From Amoebophrya sp. A120 (taxonomy: Eukaryota; Sar; Dinophyceae; Syndiniales; Amoebophryaceae), in the NCBI GenBank assembly GCA_905178155.1, contig CAJINV010000029.1:127863-191862 (forward strand): a DNA stretch of 64,000 bases, read 5' to 3'. The notes under the pieces were generated by a model, which saw only the letters and a list, made by a program, of their open reading frames with translations, searched no databases and was not told where the DNA came from. A program made the translations under genes and the position numbers. Position 1 is the stretch's first letter, and every line of letters begins with the position of its first letter. Positions 1 to 10,290 of the stretch are shown in pieces.

Positions 1-23
1 CAGGCAGGCTTCGGACAAACACC

Positions 24-363
24 TATGACGTTCTCAGTCGTTACGCTGGTAGCTGTTTTATGATTCCCCATGCATGAGTAGTGCTTACTGCTACCCTCCC
101 CACTAAGACGCTGTGATGAGTGGCAATTTTTTCTGCTTTGGTTGTTGCATTGGTAGCTGGTGCGTGATTTGTCATGCAGAACTACTGCCACCCTCACCCT
201 CCACACGATGGAGGTACTTTCTTTGACAGAGGGAGTCCATGACTCCAGATCTGTAATGCAAGACGCGGGAGCTTAAGCTTGCTTCCCTCTTCTACTTTTG
301 CTATTAGTCTTTGCATCGCAGATTCATGCAACAGCAGTCACTGTAACGTGTGAGAACCCCATA
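24..363. mobile_element. Introner element, family E
   Basis: Begins TATGACGTTCTCAG and ends with the inverted form (GTAACGTGTGAGAACCCCATA), the family E termini. The flanking 5-bp repeats are eroded (ACACC/GCCCT). It lies just upstream of a plus-strand coding stretch; the left exon is cut by the window edge. Confidence 0.75.
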
Positions 364-705
364 GCCCTGCAAACGTCGTTCGGGCAGCCCGCTCACAGTC
401 CGCCGGTCTGTGGACAAACGCCGCAGGGTTCTTTTTTCCACCCGGGCCAGCACATTGCCTCGTCGATGCCGCAGGAGCACTTCGCGTCCCTATCCAAGGA
501 AAAAGGACCATGGCTACCAGCATTGTCTTTATCTTCTATGCAAAAACGTCGGCCATGTTTACAAATCCAGCACCGAGGCAGTCGAGGTCATTCCGCGACC
601 TCAATTCGAGGGTCTGCAATACGAAAAACAAATGGTGGCAAGCTTCAGCGCGGCTACTGATTTTTACGTGTTTCGCGTGTAGATTTTTTTGCGTTTTTGC
701 ATGCT
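364..705 (+). CDS. Partial coding region, unidentified
   Basis: Follows the family E introner. Two plus-strand frames look coding in succession. The first gives a Pro/Gln/His-rich stretch. The second ends near 680 with a more protein-like segment containing EVIPRPQFEGLQYEKQM. The frame change implies an unlocated intron or a decayed gene. A pyrimidine-rich acceptor-like site at about 919 could join this stretch to the next coding block. No family was recognised. Confidence 0.35.
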
Positions 706-919
706 GACACGCAGCACGCGTGACAAATCCGATTGATTTCGGCCACTACGCATTTCCTGTTCCACTCCCACAGCTCGGCTATACATGAGAAACGTGCTAG
801 CTACATCTGTACAGTAGTACTGGTAGATAGTACGCCAGTCCAGACTTGCACCAGTACGCAAGAGCAGGCTTTTCAGGGTGGTGGTCTTTCTTTTCCGTTT
901 GATGGTCTCCTCCATACAG

Positions 920-3630
920 CTTCAGCAGCCCCGATGCCTCCCAAGGACCGCCTGAAGCGCAGCGGAAACTCGTATCGAGTGTGCTGGGTCCTGGCCGGCA
1001 ACCGCAGCTCGATGGACTTGGAAGTGGCAGCGAACAGGACCACGCACAGCCACCGGCCCCCGCGGACTTGGCGACAGGACGACTTTCGTTTCGCGAGCCG
1101 CCGCAGCAGCCCGCAGCTGGAAATGACACCCACATCACTGTATCAAACTGAAAAGTGCCCCGAAGCCAGAACGCAAATAAATTGCGTGCGCGGTTTGGCT
1201 GGCCTTGGTGGTATGCGCCGTCTCTGACCTACTATGAATGTGGCATACAGGGAGCGGACTTGTATGTGTGACAAACCGGCCCTGGAGCCGCGCTGCCTAG
1301 CAATATTCTGATGCAGCAAGTGCGTTTTTTCATGCTACAGAGCAGGCACTTGGAATAGAAAAAAGCACCTCGAGGGCAGAGTAGGGGCCGAGGGCTACGG
1401 GGCTGGTGAGGTCATAAAACTTACGCATTGCAAAAATGTCTGGGTCTGGAAGAAGCCAAACTTGTCATGCAAATTCTGGACTACGCAAGAATTCGTGTTG
1501 CCTGAAAGCCGAAAGCTGTCCACTTTTTGCTATGCAAGTAGCAAGTTTCTCATGCAGAATAGGCATCAGGAGACCTGAACGAAACTTGTAATGCTTTTGC
1601 GCGCATCCGCATTCCAGAGCATCTGCGTGATCCAAAAGATGCATGACAAACTTGCAAAACTCCAGACCCAGACATATTTGCATTTGATAAACTATCCGCA
1701 AGGCAAAAGGCCCCGCGTAGATGCAAACAAACCTCTTACTTTGGCTTTCTGGGGACCGGGCACTTTTCAGCTTGATACAGCCAACCTCCGTCTCGCGGAG
1801 CCTCGTCGCTGATACCCCAAGCAGGACACACCGAGCAGCAGGTGGCTGCCATCGGTGCCGTCCCAAATACCAGCCGGAATTTGCCGACCCCGATTGGACC
1901 TGCCCAGCCACCGCAAGACAGTTCACTGGGAGCAGCAGCGAGCTCCAGTCCACAGCCGCGCCTCCACTCTACCGGGAACAGACCGGAGGATACAAAAGAC
2001 GAGAACATGCTGCCAGTCGTGGACACGGAGATACAGCAGGAACCACCGCCACGCCCAGAGGATGTGCCGATTGCGGGGGGACAGCAGCAGGCCTCTGCCA
2101 ATGCACGACTAGGACAAGAAGGCGCGGCCAAAGTTGTTGAACCAGCTGCGCTATCGGATGCAAATTTGTCTGGCTCTGGAAGAATGAGTGTAGATTTTTG
2201 CCATCCTGCGTTTGCATGACGCAGAAGGTCGTCGGCCATGAAAGCCCCAGCGCCACAGATTTAGGCTTTGAGAGGGTTCAGCAATACCTAATCCGCATGA
2301 CAAATCCCCCGCCATTGTGTGACAAGAAGTGAGCATCTTTTAGTGCCTATGCATGAGATATTTGATGCGTGTTGTGAAATTAATGCGCGTCACAAGGTCG
2401 CACTCTTCCACACCGAGACAAATTTGCATTTGATAAACCCATGTCTTGTACCGCAGCAGCGAGCAGCTCAGGGTCATGAATGCGTCAGGCAGCTGGACGG
2501 CGGGGGAAAGCTACAACCCAGAAGTTACGCCCGGCATGGAAGCTAGCGCACGTGGCATCACGCAGGCCGCCATTCCGGACCGGGTACCAAAAGCAAACCA
2601 GGCGGCGCCTGCTCAGCGTAAAAAACCGGAAAAAGCAGATAGTGCTGGACACGTTCTCGACTATGCATTGCAAATGTGACTGGATCTGGAAAGTTGGAAG
2701 CTTGAACTTGTGATGTGTGCATAGGTATATTGGGGGCCCCCACAAAAAAATGAAAAATCAAAATCTGTCTTGCATCACAGCAAAAAAAAACCCGCCCTTG
2801 GACATCCTTGGGGAGGATTTCTAATGCAGGGCGTGCGTCGCACAGTCCTTAAAGAGCCTGTGACGCTGAACCCTGCCTCCCAGACTTCGCAGGGCGTGGA
2901 AAACCTGCATGGCAAATTTGTGTTTCTGTAGTCTTCCAGACCCGGACACATTTGCACTCGAGATCGCTGAGAGTTTGGCAATTATCGTAGACGAGGGCAG
3001 CGTGGTCGTGGATATATTGCCTTCGCGTTGTGGGGCCACGCAGCGAACGTTGGCGCGGTCGCGTCGTGTCGGGCGCGTGGATGTTTATCAAGTGCAAATA
3101 TGTCTGGGTCTGGAAGCTTGTGATGCTAAAGACGTGCTCTGGAAGCTTGTGATGCTAGAGAGTGCAAATGTGTCTAGGTCTTGTCATGCTTAATACGCAT
3201 GACAAGCTGCGTCTTTGCATGACGAGAAAGAAGTGCTGCCTTCTTTGGTGGCTATGCAGTGCCGGTTTTTCAGGAGTGCAAGAGAGACACGCAACACCAA
3301 TTCCGCTTTTCCAGAACCAGACAAGACATGTCTGCGCTTGATAATATTTACCCGGTGCCAATTTCTACCGTCGATCCCTCTACGGGTACGATTTCGGCCG
3401 GACTTGACCCTGTTCGCGATAAGCATCTCATTGAGCTCCTGGAGCCGGACCGTTCTATGGATTGGGCAGCTGATGACGCAGCTGTGTATGCCGGGCACAT
3501 CGCCAAAAATACAATCGAAGGAGAACGCGAGGAGGGCGGTGACACAGCGGTAGACGATTTGGAAACACTCTTTGGCGATGGCGAAGGCGACGCGGTTATC
3601 CTCTGCAAAAAAATTCCCCCCGATCCATAG
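920..3630 (+). CDS. Unidentified multi-exon gene, 5' block
   Basis: Exons 920-1140, 1778-2151, 2436-2661, 2964-3085 and 3344-3630. The first follows a pyrimidine tract ending CATACAG. Each internal junction becomes one open frame when the introner plus 5 nt is removed: g+aa CCT CCG at the first, CAT GTC TTG at the second, GAC GAG AGT at the third, GTT TAC CCG at the fourth. The protein is polar and low-complexity, rich in Pro, Gln, Ala and Ser, and turns acidic near a TAG at 3628-3630. No domain was recognised. It may end here or continue through the element at about 3.63-4.36 kb into the next block. A gene is likely; its limits are not fixed. Confidence 0.6.
1141..1777. mobile_element. Introner element, family F, interrupted by a family A copy
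   Basis: Left end TATCAAACTGAAAAGTGCCC and right end GGGCACTTTTCAGCTTGATA are near-perfect inverted repeats. A complete family A element sits inside at 1422-1689. Removing 1141-1777 plus 5 nt joins ACT G to AA CCT CCG in frame, so the composite behaves as one intron. Flanking repeat eroded (CACTG/CAGCC). Confidence 0.85.
1422..1689. mobile_element. Introner element, family A, nested in family F copy
   Basis: Carries TGTCTGGGTCTGG at the left and CCAGACCCAGACATATTTG at the right end. Flanked by AACT on both sides. Both flanks belong to the family F element, so this is a later insertion. Confidence 0.85.
2152..2435. mobile_element. Introner element, family A
   Basis: Left end TATCGGATGCAAATTTG with TCTGGCTCTGG; right end a mutated CCACACCGAGACAAATTTG and TTTGATA. 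The flanking repeat has decayed (TGCGC/AACCC), yet removing the element plus 5 nt keeps the frame (GCG CAT GTC TTG). Confidence 0.85.
2662..2963. mobile_element. Introner element, family A
   Basis: TATGCATTGCAAATGTGACT at the left, CCAGACCCGGACACATTTG at the right, ending CGAGA instead of TGATA. Flanks TCGAC/TCGCT. Element plus 5 nt removed gives GAC GAG AGT TTG in frame. Confidence 0.85.
3086..3343. mobile_element. Introner element, family A
   Basis: TATCAAGTGCAAATATGTCT at the left and CCAGAACCAGACAAGACATG followed by TTGATA at the right. Flanks ATGTT/ATATT. Removal joins GTT to TAC CCG GTG in frame. Confidence 0.88.
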
Positions 3631-4350
3631 CATTATTTATTCGCAGGGCCCAAGAAGAATGTAGCAGCGAATGGCTGTGCCTGCCGTGCTAAAGCGCGGC
3701 CTTTTTTGCCGTGCACAGGAGGCGCCCGCGTAGTGTTTGCCCCGGCTTTGGGACTGAGGCCCGGGGGGCGGCCTTTGGGCTCGATGAGCTTACCAGGCAA
3801 TGCGCCGCCAGGGTGCTCCGGGGCGAAAAACGCTGCCCCCCCTTGGCGGCATTTTTTTCTACCCGGTTGTTCGGACAAGGAGCCTGCTTCCAAAAGAGGC
3901 GCGGAGAAATAATCAGCCGCCCGGCTCCGCACAAGACGCCAGCGCCTCCGTTGTGGGCGCTCTTCATTTTTTTCGCAGATTCTTTCCGGCAGGTTTCTGC
4001 CGCCGGGATTTCTTTGCTTGCAGCAAAATTGGCCTCCCCGCAGTGGGTTGCAGAAATCCCGGCCCGCCAAATGGGCGGGCTCAGCAAAGGCCCACCGCTC
4101 TAGAGATTCTGGGAGGCGAAATCGGCCTGCCGAAAAAGCACAGCGCTCTGGAGGCAGAGCAGAGCCGAAAACGGGCCCGGGCGGGCCGGGCAGCAGTGTG
4201 CCCAGCAAGCGGGCCCCCGAAGGGCCCGCGCCCCGGCTCGGAAAGATGAAAATAAAATAAAAGAAGCGCCGGAAGCGCCCAAATGGTTGCCCATTTCTTT
4301 TGGCGCGTGCATTCGGATGCAGCGAGGCCTTTGGGTCTCTGGATATCATA
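3631..4350. mobile_element. Possible GC-rich long introner, boundaries uncertain
   Basis: A GC-rich stretch without plausible exon frames between two coding blocks. The left end near 3640 (TTCGCAGGGCCCAAGAAGAA) resembles the reverse complement of a right-end stretch near 4290-4315 (TTTCTTTTGGCGCGTGCATT), suggesting imperfect inverted termini. No clear 5-bp repeat or exact junction was found. The long minus-strand open frame across it (3633-4349) reads as GC-driven and was not accepted as a gene. Confidence 0.4.
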
Positions 4351-4357
4351 TGTGTAA

Positions 4358-6070
4358 GTATTGGAGAGCCTTATGGCGGGTGGGAACGGGCTCAGACGAT
4401 TGGAGCGGGGCCATACATTTTTGCACTGGATGCCGCACTATCAAATACGAATATGTCTGGGTCTGGAAGGATGCAGTTTTTGGATTCTAAAAAAATTTGT
4501 ATTGCATGACTTGCAAGATGAGTCTAGTGCTTGTGCTACGTGGGGAGAACATGGCTCATGCGGAATAGGTAGCTGAAAGCTCTCCAAAAATCTGTGGCGC
4601 ATGGGCCATCAGCTGACAGCTCTCCACAAATCTGATGATGACCAGTGACGACTGTAAAGCATGACCTTATGCATGACAAAGTTGGCAATCTTCCAGACCC
4701 AGACATAGTTGCACTTGATACGCACCAGGCAACGAAAGACGCAGCGGAGCGCCGCGCAGCTGCCTATCAAGGAGGTAAAGGCGATGACTTTGATGAAAAC
4801 AGTGGGGCGGCGGATGTCGGCGGAGCTACAAAACCACTTGCCGGCGCCACAGACGTGGAGCTGGTCAACGTCTTCGGCGAAGCACCAACAAAGCTGTCAT
4901 CTTTTCAAGGGCCGGCGCCACCTATCGTCAAGCGATCTATCATCCGCCACCTTACCGAGAAGTACGCCGACTTCGGAAAGGGCGAACAGAGTACTCCGAC
5001 CGGCTGGCACGAGTTCCTGCTTGTTGACGCCGCTGGCACCCCGCAGAGATACGCCCGGTTCTATTGGTTCAACCCTACGCGCCGCGCGGATGGAAAGAGG
5101 GTGCGACTGGCTTGCCCTCTCGTTCACGAGGACGGCTCGGCTTGCGACGGCGAGCTTCAGCCCTGTCCAAAGGCCGTCCCGTGCCGCTCTCGACCATATG
5201 TCGACGTCGGAGAAGACGGCTACGTGACTGGTCCGCAGCTACAATGCACCCGCGCCTCTCGGAAGTCTGTGAACGCGTGTCCCGGAGGTATCCAATACAA
5301 ATGTGGCTGGGTCTGGAAAAGTCGGGGTCTGTCATGCACATTTTGCATGACCAGCGAAGTCTGTGATGCAGGTCCTAGCGTGACAGATTTTTTAGAGCCT
5401 CTTGATGCTTATCACGCATAAGAAGTGCCTCCTTCGCGTGCCAAGAATTGGACTCCTTTCGTTGCTCATGCAGCACAGATATTTCTAGAATCCGCAAACA
5501 GCACTGCCAGTATTATCTTCCAGACCCAAGCGCGTTTGCATTTGATAGTAGGCGGCACGAAACGATTTATGTCTACCGCGGCCAATTTTTTAACTGGGAA
5601 CAGGCTCGGGGAAGGCCTCGCGTTCGACACGTTTATCCTGTGGAAAAACGTCCCCGCCCCATGGTTGCCCCATATTTTGGTCTTTCCCAGTACATGGGCA
5701 CCCCATCGCTGTCATGCAAATGCGCAATGGCAGGGCCATGCGTAGCGCGCATCTCCATGAGAGGCGTTTCTAGTCGTGTTCTGGCATTTGTAATGCTGTA
5801 AACAGGATGAAAAAGTGGCTCTCTCATGCGGCTTACCTTGCTAACCGCCAGCACTTGTCATGCACAACTACCGAAACCTGGCGACTTGTCTGGCAGATTT
5901 CCCATCTTTACTATGGGGCGGGGACGTTTTTACTCAGCATAGCGCTCGGAAGTAGTTCTTTGTGTGTTTATAATGGAAACAACTCTTGCACTCGTATAGT
6001 TTTGCAAAAAATTACTCCATTACTTAGCTCGCTGCAATGGAACGCGAGGCATTGCAAGTTAGCTAGTTAG
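4358..6070 (+). CDS. Unidentified multi-exon gene, second block
   Basis: Exons about 4358-4438, 4721-5288, 5548-5633 and 5942 onward. Junctions hold when each introner plus 5 nt is removed: CAC+CAG GCA ACG, GGA GG+C GGC ACG, ACG TT+C GGA AGT. The 568-nt exon gives the best protein of the block: an acidic Ala/Gly-rich start, then a folded-looking part with GWHEFLLVDAAGTPQRYARF and several cysteines (LACPLVHEDGSACDGELQPC) that could bind metal. The last frame runs to a stop at 6068, and a tandem palindrome region follows. The product is unknown and it may be part of the same gene as its neighbours. Confidence 0.6.
4439..4720. mobile_element. Introner element, family A
   Basis: TATCAAATACGAATATGTCT at the left, CCAGACCCAGACATAGTTG and CTTGATA at the right. 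Perfect 5-bp direct repeat CGCAC on both sides. Removal with one repeat gives CAC CAG GCA ACG in frame. Confidence 0.93.
5289..5547. mobile_element. Introner element, family A
   Basis: TATCCAATACAAATGTGGCT at the left, CCAGACCCAAGCGCGTTTG and TTTGATA at the right. Flanks GGAGG/GTAGG. Removal keeps the frame (GGA GGC GGC ACG). Confidence 0.88.
5634..5941. mobile_element. Introner element, family B
   Basis: Left end TATCCTGTGGAAAAACGTCC and right end GGGGCGGGGACGTTTTTACT then CAGCATA form an inverted repeat of about 31 bp. Flanks eroded (ACGTT/GCGCT). Removal plus 5 nt leaves an open frame. Confidence 0.85.
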
Positions 6071-6155
6071 TCACTTCGTCTCCTATACCTAGGTAGCCGT
6101 AAGTAAGCATCCTACCTTCCTGATCAACTACCTAAATAGTCATAATGAGCTAGGG

Positions 6156-7358
6156 CGAGAAATAACAGTAAGGGCAGCCGGAAGTACGTAGGTTGAGACA
6201 TAGCCAGTCATGCGCAGCTTCTAGGCGAGCCCGACCTTTCCGCATTTGTGATGCGGAGAACCGGAGGCGCGGCCTTTCTCCACCCGAGGCCCCGCGGGGA
6301 GATGAGCTGGAACTTTGGCAATGCCAAAGCTCCAGTTCCCGCTCGACAAAAGTGGGAAATGATGCGACAGGATGTCTCTTTCAGAAATGTTGAAAGACGA
6401 GACATCCCTTCGCGTCTTTTATCACTTTTGCCGAGCGGGGACTGGAGCTTTGGCATTGCCAAGGTTCCAGTTCCCGCTCGACAAAGATGTGAGAGAGTGT
6501 TTCTTTCATCAAAAAGATGTCGCATCTTTTTCCACTTTTGTCGAGCGGGAGCGAGCTGGAACCTTGGCGCTTTCGCTACCCCCCGGGTGGCGAAAATCCC
6601 CACTGGCAAATGAAAACGCTCTCGGTTTTCAGGTGGTTCTTTCGCCACCCGAGGGGTGGCGAGAACCCCCATTGGTAATTCAAAACGTTTTCACTTAGCA
6701 ATGGGGATCTTCGCCACCCGAGGGGTGGCGCAAGTGCTTTCGCCACCCCCCGGGTGGCGAAAATCCCCCTTGGAAATTCAAAACGTTTTGAGTTTCCGAG
6801 TGGTTCCTTCGCCACCCGAGGGGTGGCGAAAGTGCTTGCGCCACCCCCCGGGTGGCGAAGATCCCCATTGGTAATTCAAAACTTTCGCAGTTACCAATGG
6901 GGATTTTCGCCACCCGAGGGGTGGCGAAAGTGCCAAAGTTCCAGCTCCCGCTCGACAAAAGTGGGAAATGATGTGAAGGGATGTCTCTTTCAAAAATGTT
7001 GAAAGACGGAACACCCTCTCACATCTTTGGCAAGTCGAAGTTTGCGAATTTGTGATGCGGCTTTTCTCCTGCGGGGAGAAAAGCCGCATCTAAATCCGGC
7101 CGGTTTTCCAATTTTGAAATGCAGTTTTTCTCCACCCGACCGCTCGAGCGGAGAAAAACCGCGCGCAAAGCAAGTAGCTTTGCGCGAAAAAACGGGCACG
7201 AGCCCTATGAAAAGCGCAGCGTCCACCCCGTCCGGAGCGGGAAAAGTTGTAAGCGGGTGGAGCCCCATTTGCTGCCTCATTCTCGTAGGTCGCTAGTTTC
7301 ATTCTCGTGACAGTATGTGCTTTCTTGGGGTCAAGTTGTATTTTGTCCGTTCATATTC
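6156..7358. mobile_element. Family D-related sequence with palindrome array; left end not identified
   Basis: The last 130 bp or so (GCGGAGCCCCAT-like words, then TATTTTGTCCGTTCATATT) match the right end of the 2.1-kb family D element at 16.5-18.6 kb. No matching left terminus was found. TAGGG occurs at 6151-6155 and just after 7358, so it may be an insertion whose left end has decayed. The interior holds repeated palindromes of the type CGCCACCCGAGGGGTGGCG and segments shared with the other family D copy. Confidence 0.45.
6230..6970. repeat. Palindrome array (CGCCACCC...GGGTGGCG)
   Basis: Short perfect palindromes around CGCCACCCGAGGGGTGGCG and CCACCCCCCGGGTGGCG recur about eight times, separated by 40-60 bp spacers that also repeat (CCCCATTGGTAATTCAAAAC and variants). 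A GTTCCAGCTCCCGCTCGACA unit occurs near both ends in opposite orientations. Open frames in both strands follow the repeat period and were not taken as genes. Confidence 0.8.
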
Positions 7359-7360
7359 TA

Positions 7361-7880
7361 GGGCGGTTCTATGCAGCAGCCTTTTGAAAATAGTTATGGG
7401 CTTCAGCGCCTCTATAATACCCGCAAGCTAACTCTTGGAAAATAGTTACGAGCTTCAGAGTTGTCCCTTTTCCCGTTATAGTGCGGGCCCGAGTTTGTCG
7501 ACACTCATCCGGCACACTGGTGGCAGAGGAAAAGGGACCTGGTTCGGTCTCGCCACCAGTGTGCTGGCAGCGGCGAGGGAGCGTTGCCTTGTTGGTTTCT
7601 TGCGGGCGCGGTCTGCGTTCCCCCCCCAACAGGACACCGCCCCCAGCTTTCGCGCGGAGGATTACCCGCTTCCCTTCCGCTCCGATCCCTTTCTTGCGTC
7701 CGCTGTCTTCCGAAGAATTTACGCGGAGATGTCTGAAAAAGCAAAGCCGCTGCTGGACGCCGAGACGAAGAGACAGACCGCGCCAGGCGAAGCGGTTTCG
7801 TGGGACTGCTATGAGGTCCTCAGATGTTTCAACTTTAAAAAAACCAAAAGAAAGAACTTAGCTAGTTGGACTGGTGTGAG
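7361..7880 (+). CDS. Unidentified coding block before the 48-bp array
   Basis: Open from about 7435 in one plus frame. The stretch from about 7640 looks translated (AEDYPLPFRSDPFLASAVF, then a charged KKTKRKN), and the frame then runs into the 48-bp repeat array. Upstream, about 25 bp around GAAAATAGTTA(T/C)G(A/G)GCTTCAG occurs twice (7385 and 7438). It could be an exon of the same long gene, with the array as intron. Exact exon ends were not found. Confidence 0.45.
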
Positions 7881-10290
7881 TGGACAGATTCCTGCCCTTC
7901 AGAAAAATTGCCCAGAGTGGAGATCTGTCTTGCAACTCCATGCCCTTCAGAAAAATTCCCCAAAGTGGCAGTCTGTCTTGCAGCTTCCTGCCGTTCAGAA
8001 AAATTGCCCAGGGTGGCAATCTGTCTTGCAGCTTCCTGCCCTTCAGAAATCTTGCCCAGAGTGGCAATCTGTCTTGCAGCTTCCTGCCCTTCAGAAAAAT
8101 TCCCCAGGGTGGATATCTGTCCTGCAGCTTCCTGCCCTTCAGAAAAATTCCCCAGGGTGGGGATCTGTCCTGCAGCTTCCTGCCGTTCAGGAAAGTTCGT
8201 AGCTTTGCGCGCGCGCCACCAGGAGAAAAGCGCGCCACCAGGAGAAAAGCCGTGTCGTTGTTCGTGTTTCGCTTGAGGACGTGTTGATGTGGTAAAGCCA
8301 CAGGGAAAGGCAGTGGCTGAGAGTTTTCAACTTAAACACGTGGATCCTGTGAGAGCATGCGGATTTGTGTGAAGGCGCATGCTGTTGCGCCAGTTGAGGC
8401 GTGTGCGTCAATGCGGCTTTTTTCAAAAAGTTGCATTGTTGTACTGTTCTTGCGCTAGCCTTTTGGCGTCTAGTTTCGGAAAGAAAAAAAGAAAGATGAA
8501 GAATGATCCTCCTCATCGCGGGGACTTGGAGACCCATTGGCGGCCTTCTTTTGTACGATCTGTCGCCCTGTTTCGCGCCGGCGGCTGATCGATCCGCGTT
8601 TTCCTTCATCTTTGCGGCCCGCGTTAGAACGAGAAGAAAAATTGCCCCGAGTGGATACCTGTGCTCCAGCTCCCTGCCCTTCAGAAAAATTGCCCAGAGT
8701 GGAGATCTGCCCTGCAGCTTCCTGCCCTTCAGAAAAATAGCCCAGGGCGGCAGGCTGTCTCGCAGCTTCCTGCCCGTCAGACAGAGTGAAAAGCTGCCCA
8801 GGGTGGCAAGCTGTCTCGCAGCTTCCTGCCCTTCAGAAAAATTGCCCAGAGTGGAAATCTGTCTTGCAGCTTCCTGCCCTTCCGAAAAGTTTCCCAAATC
8901 TTCAGAAACTCCCTGCCCTTCAGAACCTGTGTAGTATGTGTGGCAAATTTTTCGGAAGGGCAGCAAGCTGCAGGACAGATGTACGAATTTAGTCTGAAGG
9001 GCAGCAAGCTGCAAGACAGACTTCCACTGTGGTAAATTTTTCGGAATGGCAACAGGCTGCAAGACAGATGCACACTTTGGGGAATTTTTCTGAAGGGCAA
9101 CAAGCTGCAAGACAGACAGGCACGCTGGTGGATTTTTCTGAAGGGCAGCAAGCTGCGCGACAGACTGGCACTGTGGTGGATTTTTCTGAAGGGCAGCAAG
9201 CTGCAAGACAGACTGACACTGTGGGAAATTTTTCCGAAGGGCAGCAAGCTGCGGGGCAGCCTTGCACTTTGGTGAATTTTTCCGAAGGGCAGCAAGCTGC
9301 GCGACAGAAGTCCACTCTGGGGAATTTTTCCGAGGGGCAGCAAGCTGCGAAGCAGATGCGAACTTTGGCGAATTCTTCTGAAGGGCAGCAGGATGCAAGA
9401 CAGATTTGCACTCTGGGGGATTTTTCCGAAAGGCAGCAAAAAAGAAAATAAAGAACGATCGCCCTCCTCGGGAGGACTTGGAGACCGATTGGCGGCCTTC
9501 TTTTGTTCGTGCTGTCGCCCTGTTTCGCGCCTGCGGTTGATCGGTCCGCATTTTCCTTCATCTTTGCGGCCCACGTTAGAACGAAGAGAAAACTTACACC
9601 GTGGAGGATTTTTCCGAAGGGCAGCAAGCTGCAAGACACAGGCGCACTCTGGTGAATTTTTCTGAAGGGCAACAAGCTGCAAGACAGATCCACACTCTGG
9701 AAAATTTTTCTGAAGGGCAGCAAGTTGCAAGACGCAGGCGCATTTGGGTGAATTTTTCTGGAGGGCAGCAAGCTGTGAGACAAATTTGCACTTTGGGGAA
9801 TTTTTCTCAAGGGCAGCAAGCTGCGAGACAGATGCGCACTGTGCTGAATTTTTCCGGAGGGGGGGCAGCAAGCTGCCAGGAAGATTCACCCTGTGGGGAA
9901 TTTTTCTGAAGGGCAGCAAGCTGCAGGACAGCCCTCCACTTGGGTAATTTTTTCTGAAGGGCAGCAAGCTAGCTGCAAGACAGGTCCCCACACTGGGCAA
10001 GTTTTCTGAAGGGCAGGAATCTGCAAGACAGAGTTCCACTCTGGACAATTTTTCTGAACGGCAGGAAGCTGCGCGACAGATATCCACTCTGGGCGATTTT
10101 TCTAAAGGGCAGGAAGCTACGCGACAGGTTTTCACTCTGGGCAATTTTTCTGATCGGCAGGAAGCTGCAAGACAGATATGCGCTATGGTAAGTGTTTCCG
10201 AGGGCAGCAAGCTGCAGGACAGATTTGCACTCTGGTGGGTGCTTCTGAAAGAAGGGCAGCAAGCTGCGAGACAGACTACCAAGGTGGAGG
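7880..10290. repeat. 48-bp minisatellite in two opposed orientations
   Basis: A 48-bp unit containing CTGCCCTTCAGAAAAATT repeats in one orientation at about 7.88-8.20 and 8.64-8.93 kb, then in the opposite orientation (AATTTTTCTGAAGGGCAGC) at about 8.94-9.44 and 9.60-10.29 kb. Because 48 is a multiple of three, the array is open as 16-residue repeats in several frames of both strands, giving long open frames of 454 and 501 codons that are not convincing genes. Two direct copies of a 155-bp non-array segment lie at about 8486-8640 and 9444-9598. The array sits between two coding blocks and may be intronic. Confidence 0.85.

Noticed and set aside
4354-4360. GTAAGT as a 5' splice site
   Set aside because: The frame that joins to the next exon starts just after it, so using it as a donor would remove the exon needed for the exact CGCAC junction.
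6230-6970. CRISPR-like array of palindromes and spacers
   Set aside because: The repeats are imperfect, the spacers repeat too, and everything else in the window is eukaryotic.
8187-10282. Minus-strand open frames of 454 and 501 codons
   Set aside because: They are produced by the 48-bp repeat being a multiple of three; several frames on both strands are equally open.
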